Below are positions 56,254 through 64,000 of a DNA stretch of 64,000 nt, in pieces. Both the position numbers and the translations under genes were made by a program. The notes below the pieces were generated by a model. That model did no database searches. It saw only the letters and a list, made by a program, of their open reading frames with translations, and was not told the origin of the DNA. Source of the DNA: CAZPRW01 sp964577805 (GTDB taxonomy: Bacteria > Verrucomicrobiota > Verrucomicrobiia > Opitutales > JAIRKQ01); assembly GCA_964577805.1 (NCBI GenBank), contig CAZOAG010000004.1:62001-126000 (forward strand), given 5' to 3'. Positions within the stretch are counted from its first letter, which is position 1, and the number at the start of each line of letters is the position of its first letter.

Positions 56254-57465
56254 TTATATTTTCACGGGCAGACTGACTTTAAATATTGTTCCTTCATTTT
56301 GCCGTGAATTTACTGCAATTGTCCCACCATGTAACATTACACAATGTTTTACTATAAACAATCCCATACCAATTCCTGTGTTGTTACCGACATTTGAACA
56401 ACGATTAAACAAACGAAAAACATCACCAATTTCCGACTCAGGAATTCCGATGCCTTGATCTTTGACAAAAATATCTAAGCTGCCATCGTGATATTTGAGC
56501 TCTACCTCTACCAACGACGCCGCAGGAGAATACTTTATAGCATTACTTACCAAATTTGAAACAATATGATAAATCAACGTCGTATCAACTGCCAATGATC
56601 GAGGAAATCCACGAGATATCTTCAATAAAATCTTCCTACCATCATGCAATTCCTCAGCATCAACAATCATATCATGCATTAATAATACCACATCGCTTTT
56701 AGCAGGACAAAATCGCAATTGACGATTCTGTACTTTAGTAAATATCAACACATCATCCATTGTACGCGTGATCCGTTTAACAGATTTTTTTATCGATTGT
56801 AGGTAATCTACACATTCACTTCTAGACAGCTCAACCTGGTTATTACCAAGTAAATCCGCCGCTCCTAATATCACAGCCAATGGAGTACGGATTTCATGAG
56901 AAATCATACTGATAAATAAACTTTTTATAGCACTTGATTCACGTTCTTGTCGTAATATTTGCTCAAAATTATTGTTATCATCGCAATTCATCAACTTGTT
57001 ACCACATGATTTACACAAATGAATATTGTCATAATTCTGACATGATGTCTGAAAATAATGCTCATCGGCAATACTTATAGGCGATACATGTTCTTTAACA
57101 ATATATCCTATGAACCGACGACACACGTCATCATCATAATATGTATTAATATTTTCTGAAAACCACGAAAACTTGCCATCCAACAATCGCAAACGATATC
57201 TCCGAATATACTTTTTATTTTTTAAGATATCACACCATTCGAAAATTGCGCCATCATTGTCATCCGGATGTAATCGCTCGCGCAACCAACTGCTGCAACG
57301 TCCTGAAGAATCATACAACACAACACCGTTCATGTCATGGAACGAACGGACCCATTCTATAACAACTTCACCAGACGATTTATAATATTGTCCCAAATAA
57401 AATGATATGTCCTGGCTATCGCACATATCACGAATCGCAACACACGATCTTATACAATCTCTCAT
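56254..57465 (-). CDS. PAS-domain sensor histidine kinase
   Basis: This is a soluble sensor kinase, 403 residues from the ATG at 57465 (numbers here count from the TTG at 57480). A PAS-type domain fills about 25-130, a short Cys pair (CKSCGNKLMNC, about 156-166) suggests metal or redox sensing, and HisKA has His195 (SMISHEIRTP). The HATPase domain has Asn313 (SNLVSNAIKYSP), DQGIGIP and TGIGMGLFIVKH. There is no membrane segment. No regulator is adjacent; the OmpR-type protein at 15 kb could be its partner, which is inference. TTG and GTG starts upstream are also possible. Confidence 0.9.
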   Translation of the reverse strand: MRDCIRSCVAIRDMCDSQDISFYLGQYYKSSGEVVIEWVRSFHDMNGVVLYDSSGRCSSWLRERLHPDDNDGAIFEWCDILKNKKYIRRYRLRLLDGKFSWFSENINTYYDDDVCRRFIGYIVKEHVSPISIADEHYFQTSCQNYDNIHLCKSCGNKLMNCDDNNNFEQILRQERESSAIKSLFISMISHEIRTPLAVILGAADLLGNNQVELSRSECVDYLQSIKKSVKRITRTMDDVLIFTKVQNRQLRFCPAKSDVVLLMHDMIVDAEELHDGRKILLKISRGFPRSLAVDTTLIYHIVSNLVSNAIKYSPAASLVEVELKYHDGSLDIFVKDQGIGIPESEIGDVFRLFNRCSNVGNNTGIGMGLFIVKHCVMLHGGTIAVNSRQNEGTIFKVSLPVKI

Positions 57466-57664
57466 GACACAAATCACCAATTCAACGAATCATCACAACA
57501 AAATACCAAAACATCGAAAATTTTAATAAAGAAACAGGCCGTAACGCTAATCATTTCGTTGGCATCTTCAAAAGATACACATCATCATCAAGATTTTTAT
57601 TGCGAACATACTGAAAAATATATACACTTTACGATCGATTTACATTTGCAACAAAGGATAAAAC

Positions 57665-57973
57665 ATGGTAGGAATAAGCGAAACATCTAGTCCAAGAAAC
57701 ACCACAAACTCAATCAACCAAAGCATCACAGGATCACAAGCAGACATCAAAATAAATGATATAGAAACAACAACTGAAGATACAAGTAATTCAGCTAAAA
57801 CAGGCACAATAGCAAGTTATAACGCCGATAAAACTGAGCAGAAAGAGGTTTTCGACACAGATCCAGATACGCAGAAAGCACTTGCTCGCGCAATTATTGC
57901 ACATGGAGGATCTGTAAAACTTGGTGACACACCCGCACAAAACCCAAGTGAATCTGCTCAATATGGCGCGTAA
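57665..57973 (+). CDS. Small Ser/Thr/Asn-rich protein of unknown function
   Basis: The family is not recognised. The 102-residue protein is polar and likely disordered for most of its length (SETSSPRNTTNSINQSITGS), with one short helix near DTQKALARAIIAHGG. An AAGGATAAAAC before the ATG supports the start. It stands alone, followed by a terminator. The Ser/Thr/Asn-rich N-terminus without a signal peptide would fit a type III export signal, but nothing else supports this. Confidence 0.5.
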   Translation: MVGISETSSPRNTTNSINQSITGSQADIKINDIETTTEDTSNSAKTGTIASYNADKTEQKEVFDTDPDTQKALARAIIAHGGSVKLGDTPAQNPSESAQYGA

Positions 57974-58028
57974 GCTCCATACAGCTTCTGGTTATTTTAA
58001 AAAAAACAACGCATATCAAAAACATTAA

Positions 58029-58065
58029 AAAACTGTCCATTGTATCGAATGGACAGTTTTGATTC
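58029..58065. terminator. Probable bidirectional terminator
   Basis: An 11-bp stem AACTGTCCATT (58031-58041) with AATGGACAGTT (58048-58058) has a 6-base loop, a T-run on the plus side and an A-run on the other. It can end both the small gene on the plus strand and aspS on the minus strand. Confidence 0.85.
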
Positions 58066-58080
58066 TTTTATGATACTTCT

Positions 58081-59853
58081 TTAAATCAATTTGATATGGA
58101 GATCGCGCAATTGTTTTTCACTAGCCATACATGGTGCTTGCGCCATCAAATCAATTCCTTTTTGCGTCTTTGGAAATGCAATAACATCGCGAATACTAGT
58201 AGTGCCACACAATAAAGCTACCAATCTATCCAAACCGAGAGCAATTCCTCCATGCGGTGGAGCACCATAACTAAATGCTTTTAACATATATCCAAACCGC
58301 TCATTGACAGTATCTGTCGGAATCTGCAATACATCTTTAAAGACATACTCTTGCAATGCTGGTTGATGAATACGAATGCTTCCTCCACCTAACTCCATGC
58401 CATTTAAAACAATGTCGTAATGCTGACCGCGAACGGCATGAGGATCCGTTTTCAACAATTCAATATCTTCAGGAACAGGGGATGTAAATGGATGGTGCGT
58501 AGCAACGAATCGTCCTTGTTCTTCATCGTATGTCATCAATGGAAAATCTACCACCCATAAGAAGTTGAACTGGTCTTCAGGCATCGTCAATTTACCATGT
58601 GAAATTGCTAAATCACGACATTCCAATCGAATACGTCCAAGAATATTACAAGCATGTTCCCATTTGGACGCTGCAAAAAATACAATATCACCATTTTGTA
58701 TGTTCAATGCATCACTCAATGCATGCTTTTCATCATCTGATAAAAACTTCAATATCGGTGATTTCCACTGGTCATTTTCTACTTTAATATACGCTAATCC
58801 TTTCGCTCCCAACGCCTTAGCAATGACTTCCAAGTTCTGCATTTCACCTTGTGAAATATCCGCCAACCCAGTGGCATTAATTGCTTTAATATTACCGCCA
58901 TTCGCAACTACAGATGCAAAAACATTAAACCCAGAATGTTCAAAAATTGATGATACATCATGCAGCTCCATACCAAATCTAGTATCTGGCTTGTCAGACC
59001 CGAATCGATCCATCGCTTCACGAAATGGCATGCGAATAAATGGTGTTTCTATATCCATCCCACGTGCTTCTTTCCAAATACGTTTTAACATACCCTCAAT
59101 GAGAGAATACATGTCTTCACGATTAATAAACGATATCTCTAGATCAATCTGTGTAAACTCTGGCTGACGATCTGCCCGCAAATCTTCATCACGAAAACAA
59201 CGCGCTAATGAATAATAACGTTCAACGCCAGCAACCATTAGCATTTGTTTATACTGCTGTGGTGATTGTGCCAATGCATACATACAACCGGGATTCAACC
59301 GACTAGGCACTAAAAATTCACGAGCACCCTCCGGTGTTGTTTTGAACAAATATGGCGTTTCGATCTCAAGAAACTTATTTTCATCTAAATAATTTCGTAC
59401 CGCTGTTGTAGCACGATGGCGCATTTGTAAACGTTTGAAATTCTTTTGTCGCCGAAGATCTAAATATCGATATGTCAATCTCAAATCTTCTCCCACAAGA
59501 TCTGCTTTTGAATCCGACATCGGGAATGGCAAGACATCACAAATATTATGAATTATAAGTGTCTCAGCAACAACTTCAACACCTCCTGTTGCCATACGGG
59601 CATTAACAGTATCAGCTGGTCGTGCTTTTACAACACCAGTAACTTCTATCACTGATTCATCACGAAGCCGAATAACATCTTGCAATGCCTCATTTTTGGC
59701 ATCAAACACTATTTGCGTAATTCCTTCTCGATCACGCAAATCAACAAACACCAATCCACCATGATTTCTGATCGCATGTACCCATCCAATCAACCTAACA
59801 TGCTCATCAACATTACTTAATGTTAACTCATTGCAATGATGTGATTTTTTCAT
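58081..59853 (-). CDS. aspS: Aspartyl-tRNA synthetase
   Basis: This class IIb synthetase, 590 residues, charges tRNA-Asp and, in non-discriminating types, tRNA-Asn as well. The N-terminal OB domain has VRLIGWVHAIRNHGG; the class II core shows RYLDLRR, motif 2 CFRDEDLRADRQPEFTQID and motif 3 GLDRLVALL; a bacterial insertion (GAD domain) fills about 285-420. The C-terminus and length are normal. Whether it is discriminating was not assessed. It is convergent with the small gene at 57.7 kb. Confidence 0.96.
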   Translation of the reverse strand: MKKSHHCNELTLSNVDEHVRLIGWVHAIRNHGGLVFVDLRDREGITQIVFDAKNEALQDVIRLRDESVIEVTGVVKARPADTVNARMATGGVEVVAETLIIHNICDVLPFPMSDSKADLVGEDLRLTYRYLDLRRQKNFKRLQMRHRATTAVRNYLDENKFLEIETPYLFKTTPEGAREFLVPSRLNPGCMYALAQSPQQYKQMLMVAGVERYYSLARCFRDEDLRADRQPEFTQIDLEISFINREDMYSLIEGMLKRIWKEARGMDIETPFIRMPFREAMDRFGSDKPDTRFGMELHDVSSIFEHSGFNVFASVVANGGNIKAINATGLADISQGEMQNLEVIAKALGAKGLAYIKVENDQWKSPILKFLSDDEKHALSDALNIQNGDIVFFAASKWEHACNILGRIRLECRDLAISHGKLTMPEDQFNFLWVVDFPLMTYDEEQGRFVATHHPFTSPVPEDIELLKTDPHAVRGQHYDIVLNGMELGGGSIRIHQPALQEYVFKDVLQIPTDTVNERFGYMLKAFSYGAPPHGGIALGLDRLVALLCGTTSIRDVIAFPKTQKGIDLMAQAPCMASEKQLRDLHIKLI

Positions 59854-60166
59854 AATATGTTTTCGCCCCTACCTAATGTAGATAAAACATCAAAAATATG
59901 GTGTTTCAAGCAAAAACCAACATAAAAACACGCAACACAACGATCTCATCAACAATTAAAACATGAAATCGATTAACAGAACCTGCGAGCAAATAGACCA
60001 ATAATTATATCACAGTCAAATATTCCCAATCGCAATAATTTTCAATATGATGCCACCTTTTGTTATTTATATGGTAACATAAGAATTTAAGTGCTATTTT
60101 GAAAAATTCATGTATGTTATGAAACATACTCTTCAATGAACATACAAATTTCTAAATAGAAATAAT
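59854..60166. other. Non-coding spacer with a short inverted repeat
   Basis: This spacer lies between aspS and the vat pseudogene and holds the promoter regions of both. I found no gene. A 7-bp inverted repeat, GTATGTT/AACATAC with a 4-base centre (60112-60129), lies 38 bp before the pseudogene start and could have been an operator; this is a weak suggestion. Confidence 0.45.
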
Positions 60167-60878
60167 ATGCAGGCAAAAATACCAGACCATGAGAAAATAC
60201 ATCCAATAGACGGATTGGATCAAATTTGTTATATTAAAAATATTATGGAAAAATCCTAATATAGAAATCGGTGATTACACATATTATGACGATCCAGATG
60301 GTTCAGAAAATTTCGAAAATAATGTTTTATATTTATTAGATTTTATCGGTGATAAATTAAAAATTAGAAAATTTTGTGCTATCGCGAAAGATGTAAAATT
60401 TATAATGAATGGCGGAAGTCTCCGTATGAACACTTTTACAACATACCCTTTCCCGGTTTTTGGTGGTTGTTGGTCAGAAAAATTAAAAAACGAACGATTG
60501 GGAGCGATATCGAAAGGCGATACTGTCATAGGGAATGATGTTTGGTTATGCCGAAATGCAGTAATCATGCCATGAGTTCATATAGGCGATGGTGCTGTAG
60601 TTGCAGCTGAATCTGTAGTAACATCCGATGTCCCGCCATATGCAATATACGAAGGAAATCCTGCAAAATTGATAAAAAATCGATTTCCTGGTGACATCAT
60701 TCAAACATTATTGAAAATAAAATGTTGGAATTGGGATTATGAAAAAATTTCCAATAATTTGGACGCTATTTTTCAATACAGACACACAAAAATTAGTACA
60801 AACCGTATAATTAATAGTAATCGTGTTACTATCAAATTGAATCAAATTTCAATCTACGATTTGGTTTTTATTCTTTAA
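60167..60878 (+). pseudogene. Decayed Vat/CatB-type acetyltransferase
   Basis: The plus strand encodes a left-handed beta-helix (hexapeptide) acetyltransferase of the streptogramin Vat / xenobiotic CatB type, but not in one frame. The N-terminal part (HPIDGLDQICYIKN) reads from ATG 60167 to TAA 60257. A shift near 60245-60254 then moves to the frame with NPNIEIGDYTYYDD, FIGDKLKIRKFCAIA, FIMNGGSLRM and GDTVIGNDVWLC. A TGA at 60574-60576 interrupts it where the family has Gly; the rest (HIGDGAVVAAESVVTSDV, EGNPAKLI) runs to 60878. The catalytic His of the NHRM-like motif reads Leu (SLRM). So it is dead at three points. Confidence 0.88.
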
Positions 60879-61071
60879 TAAATGCTCGTCAGCTAAAAAT
60901 ATACCAAAACAAATGACGTCTACTACTATCTTTCATAGAAAATGGAATTTTTTGACTACATAAAAAGCAAAAAAAACAAACGAGTCTCATGCGCACGATC
61001 TTGATACAAATACTTCTAAAAATGACGCACGCACCAGAAAAAACTTTTTTTCAAAAACATCAATTAAAAAC

Positions 61072-61159
61072 TGGCGGAGAGAGAGGGATTCGAACCCCCG
61101 GTGCCTATCGGCACATTCGATTTCGAGTCGAACACAATCGTCCACTCTGTCATCTCTCC
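61072..61159 (-). tRNA. tRNA-Ser (anticodon CGA)
   Basis: An 88-nt tRNA on the minus strand: acceptor GGAGAGA with TCTCTCC, anticodon stem TTCGA/TCGAA with loop CTCGAAA (anticodon CGA), a long variable arm typical of tRNA-Ser, T-loop TTCGAAT, and genomic CCA. It reads serine UCG. It lies 33 bp after efp on the same strand. Confidence 0.97.
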
Positions 61160-61192
61160 GCGAATAAAAAAATCTTTAATTATATGATTGAA

Positions 61193-61750
61193 CTATGCAC
61201 GTCCAATGTACGATCCATCATCCGTGCTTACACGGATCATTTCACCAGGCTTAATAAACAATGGAACTTGCAACGCTAACCCTGTCTCTGTGACCGCCGG
61301 TTTTTGAACATTAGATGCTGTATCCCCGCGCACACCCTCCGGTGACTCAACAACCTTCATAACAATTGAAGCTGGCAATACAATTTCTACAGGTTTATCA
61401 TTTACACATGATACATCATATATCTTCCCTATCGTCAAAAACTTTTTTTTGCTCTCGACCAAATCATTCGGTAAGCAAATATCTTCGTATGTCGTTGTGT
61501 CTAAAAAATGATGACCCATATCATCAACATAGGAATATTCTAATGTAACGGTACTGGTAGTTAAAAATGTCACGTTATCGGATGATAAAAATTTTACTGC
61601 AATCGATGATCCTGTGCTCAAATTACGCATGGTCACCTGCACAAACCCAGCCTGTCTTCCTTGCGTACGATGCAATACTTCCAAAACAACATGCGGTACA
61701 CCGTTATATTCTATAACTTTGCCCTTACGGATATCAGTAGGATTTGCCAT
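61193..61750 (-). CDS. efp: Elongation factor P
   Basis: This is EF-P, 185 residues, which rescues ribosomes stalled at polyproline. All three domains are seen (KOW-like start GKVIEYNGVPHVVLEV, the EYSYVDDMGHHFLDTTTYE region and the final KPGEMIRVSTDDGSYIGRA). The loop that enters the peptidyl-transferase centre reads HRTQGRQAGF, with Arg at the tip in place of the beta-lysylated Lys of E. coli; modification, if any, must differ. Nothing else is unusual. Confidence 0.95.
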   Translation of the reverse strand: MANPTDIRKGKVIEYNGVPHVVLEVLHRTQGRQAGFVQVTMRNLSTGSSIAVKFLSSDNVTFLTTSTVTLEYSYVDDMGHHFLDTTTYEDICLPNDLVESKKKFLTIGKIYDVSCVNDKPVEIVLPASIVMKVVESPEGVRGDTASNVQKPAVTETGLALQVPLFIKPGEMIRVSTDDGSYIGRA

Positions 61751-61951
61751 ATCACATGTACTTGCAGTTTATGCCATAAAAATCAAGCATTTTGGGAGAA
61801 ACATCATATTAAAAATTTCTATATCAAAATATCATTCTTTCAACGAATCATCCAATGACATTGGTTTAAGAAAATATTATAAATCGAAAAAATCATTTTT
61901 TATATATGCATAACCATTGCAAAAATTTATACATTATGCAAGTATGTCGCC

Positions 61952-64000
61952 ATGTCAGAGAAATCCTTCGTTCACTTACACGTACATACGGATTATAGCC
62001 TATTAGATGGTGCATGCCGCATGGATAGATTGTTCAAGCGCGCCAGTGAATTAGGAATGCCAGCTGTCGCAATGACAGATCATGGCAATATTTTCGGAAT
62101 ACCGGATTTTATAAAACATGCAGAAAAAACAAATGTTAAACCTCTTGTAGGGTGTGAATGTTATGCATTACATCATGAAAACATAACAGACAGAACAAAA
62201 TATCCACTATATCATACCGTCCTGATTGTAAAAAATTTGACAGGATATCAGAACCTTTGCAAAATAGTATCACAGTCGCATGTCGATGGATTTTATTACA
62301 AACCACGAATAAATTTCGACATGCTAAAACAGTATCACGAAGGACTAATCTGCCTTACAGGATGTTTGCAAGGATATATCCCTCAAATGTTATTAGATGG
62401 TCGTGATGATCTCGCGCAGCATGGATTAGATGAATTAATTTCATATTTTGGACACGAAAATGTTTTTATTGAAGTACAAGACCACGGAATTGATGAACAA
62501 AAAGTAATATTGCCAAAATTACTCCAGTTGGCTGATGCAAATGCAATACGTGCTGTCGCAACAAATGACTGCCACTATGTGTTGCAATCTGACTGGGAAG
62601 CACATGATGCGATGTTATGCATACAAACTGGATCCAAAATTAATGATGAAAATCGTATGCGAATGCCATGGCATCAATTCTATATAAAATCCCGTGAAGA
62701 AATGGCATTGATTTTCCCAGATCGCCAAGATGTACTAGATAATACGCTAGTCATTGCAGAAATGTGTGACTTCCATATGCCATATGGACAAAACCATTAC
62801 CCTGTTTTCAAACAGCCTGACACATCGTCAAAATCTAATAAAGAATTATTACGTGAATTGTGCATCAACGGGTTAAAAAATCGGTATGGAGCAGAATATA
62901 TTCCACCAGAAAATGATGGTACTGAAACAACTCAACCAACAAAGGAAGCATTCGGTTCTAATGAGATTTCGCAAGAAGAAAAACATTCAGCAAAAAACTT
63001 GAGCAGACGACTAGATTACGAACTATCAATTATAGAAAAAACAGGATTCATCGATTATTTTTTAATAGTACGTGATTTTGTGAATTGGGCAAAAACACAT
63101 GGCGTAGCTGTCGGTCCTGGTCGTGGATCTGGTGCAGGATGCTTAATGGCATATCTGTTAAACATTACTGATATTGACCCTATTAGATTTAATCTGTTGT
63201 TTGAACGGTTCTTGAATCCAGAACGTGTTTCTCCTCCAGATTTCGACATTGATTTTTGTATGCGTCGTCGGGAAGATGTCATCGAATATGTTCGTGAAAA
63301 ATACGGGCGTGATCATGTTGCTAATATTATTACATTTGGAACATTCGGTGCTAAAATGGCAATTCGCGACCTATGTCGTGTATATGATATTCCGTACGAA
63401 GAAGCTAATAGATTAGCCAAAATGGTACCAGATGATCTCGGAATAACAATCGATGGCGCATTAGAAAAATCTGCTGAATTACGATCAGAGCAACAACGAA
63501 ATCCGCTAATTTGGAAAATTTTAAATGAAGGGAAAATTATAGAAGGCATGGTACGGAATACAGGAACCCATGCTTGCGGAATAATAATCTCTGACCAACC
63601 GACACAAGACCTTGTCCCTGTCACCATACAAGATAATTCATTATGTACGCAATATCCTAAAGAAGCAGTAGAACAACTTGGTCTACTCAAGATGGACTTC
63701 CTTGGACTCAAAACATTAACAGTTATTGATATTGCAGAACAGTATATTCAACAACGCCATGGAATGGTAGATTTCAAAGTGTCAAAACTAGGCTTAGATG
63801 ATGAAGAAACATTCGCCCTCATGAGCACAGGAGAGACAACTGGTGTATTTCAGTTTGAATCTGGCGGCATGCAACGATGGTGTCGTCAATTTGGATTTTC
63901 CAGTGTTGATGAAATCAGCGCACTCAGTGCTCTTTACCGACCAGGGCCAATGGAATGGTTGCCAGAATATGTTGCTGGGAAAAAAGATCCAACTAAAATA
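61952..64000 (+). CDS. dnaE: DNA polymerase III alpha subunit (5' part, runs off window)
   Basis: The replicative polymerase begins at ATG 61952 and continues open for 683 codons to the window edge. The N-terminal PHP domain shows FVHLHVHTDYSLLDGACR and AMTDHGNIFG; the polymerase core shows GPGRGSGAGC and the acidic PPDFDIDF catalytic motif (about residues 427-434). This is DnaE-type, not PolC. The C-terminal half, with its clamp- and DNA-binding parts, is outside the window. Confidence 0.95.
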   Translation, partial: MSEKSFVHLHVHTDYSLLDGACRMDRLFKRASELGMPAVAMTDHGNIFGIPDFIKHAEKTNVKPLVGCECYALHHENITDRTKYPLYHTVLIVKNLTGYQNLCKIVSQSHVDGFYYKPRINFDMLKQYHEGLICLTGCLQGYIPQMLLDGRDDLAQHGLDELISYFGHENVFIEVQDHGIDEQKVILPKLLQLADANAIRAVATNDCHYVLQSDWEAHDAMLCIQTGSKINDENRMRMPWHQFYIKSREEMALIFPDRQDVLDNTLVIAEMCDFHMPYGQNHYPVFKQPDTSSKSNKELLRELCINGLKNRYGAEYIPPENDGTETTQPTKEAFGSNEISQEEKHSAKNLSRRLDYELSIIEKTGFIDYFLIVRDFVNWAKTHGVAVGPGRGSGAGCLMAYLLNITDIDPIRFNLLFERFLNPERVSPPDFDIDFCMRRREDVIEYVREKYGRDHVANIITFGTFGAKMAIRDLCRVYDIPYEEANRLAKMVPDDLGITIDGALEKSAELRSEQQRNPLIWKILNEGKIIEGMVRNTGTHACGIIISDQPTQDLVPVTIQDNSLCTQYPKEAVEQLGLLKMDFLGLKTLTVIDIAEQYIQQRHGMVDFKVSKLGLDDEETFALMSTGETTGVFQFESGGMQRWCRQFGFSSVDEISALSALYRPGPMEWLPEYVAGKKDPTKI

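Noticed and set aside
60284..60568. 94-residue minus-strand frame
   Set aside because: It is antisense to the Vat-type pseudogene, whose plus-strand frames show clear family motifs.
60574..60576. TGA in the acetyltransferase read as a recoded sense codon
   Set aside because: hisS and other genes end in TGA, and the same gene also has a frameshift and a lost catalytic His, so a true nonsense change is simpler.
1..64000. CRISPR array, insertion sequence or prophage
   Set aside because: No regularly spaced repeats, transposase, integrase or phage structural genes were seen on either strand.

Overview
The window is 64 kb of AT-rich bacterial DNA, densely coded on both strands. It has no insertion sequences, prophage genes or CRISPR array. 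The gene content points to a Gram-negative, probably host-associated bacterium of the PVC group, most likely a Verrucomicrobiota (Opitutae/Puniceicoccales-like) lineage. Supporting signs are lipoproteins, Skp/OmpH, an LptF/G-type permease, type III secretion genes, a long-type PPi-phosphofructokinase homologue and an EF-P with an Arg-tipped loop. This taxonomic placement is inference; no rRNA gene is present to test it.

Layout. 1-8040 (minus): the str-S10 ribosomal operon, rpsL-rpsG-fusA-rpsJ-rplC-rplD-rplW-rplB-rpsS-rplV-rpsC-rplP-rpmC-rpsQ, without tuf; rpsQ runs off the edge. 8.3-12.1 kb: two proteins of unknown function, one resembling a small type III translocator and one Asn/Gln-rich with a C-terminal membrane segment, flank mutL. 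12.3-23.6 kb (mostly plus): nrdG-like activase, skp, rpsR, sua5, an OmpR-type regulator (minus), hisS, a MIP18/SufT-like gene, a CesT-type secretion chaperone, a GNAT acetyltransferase, an LptG-like permease, a DEDDh exonuclease, then rpsO-pnp behind a structured leader. 23.7-38 kb: a 1.1-kb gene-poor stretch, a phosphofructokinase homologue that has lost its catalytic residues, an LTA-synthase-like phosphoglycerol transferase divergent from dgkA, tRNA-Gln, hemW, an M24 peptidase, priA, a PiT transporter, cmk and rho.

38.4-43.2 kb (minus): a compact type III secretion operon in the order sctW(yopN)-tyeA-sycN-yscX-yscY-sctV, the same order as the Yersinia virA/lcrD operon. It encodes the export gate, the gatekeeper and its chaperone. 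Needle, ring, ATPase and translocon genes must lie elsewhere, although the 8.3-kb protein and the 17.9-kb chaperone are plausible unlinked parts. 43.3-52.4 kb (minus): ferredoxin, glgB, an IPT-domain lipoprotein, dxs, prc and a GspF/PilC-type gene. 52.5-58 kb: an adenylate-kinase-like protein with a signal peptide, tandem paralogous lipoproteins that appear to start at TTG, a PAS histidine kinase and a small disordered protein. 58-64 kb: aspS, a decayed Vat-type acetyltransferase pseudogene, tRNA-Ser(CGA), efp and the 5' part of dnaE.

The points most worth following are the YscX/YscY-containing secretion operon, the PFK pseudoenzyme, the exported adenylate kinase, the TTG-started twin lipoproteins and the vat pseudogene. 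Calls are by reading translations and motifs; no database search was run.
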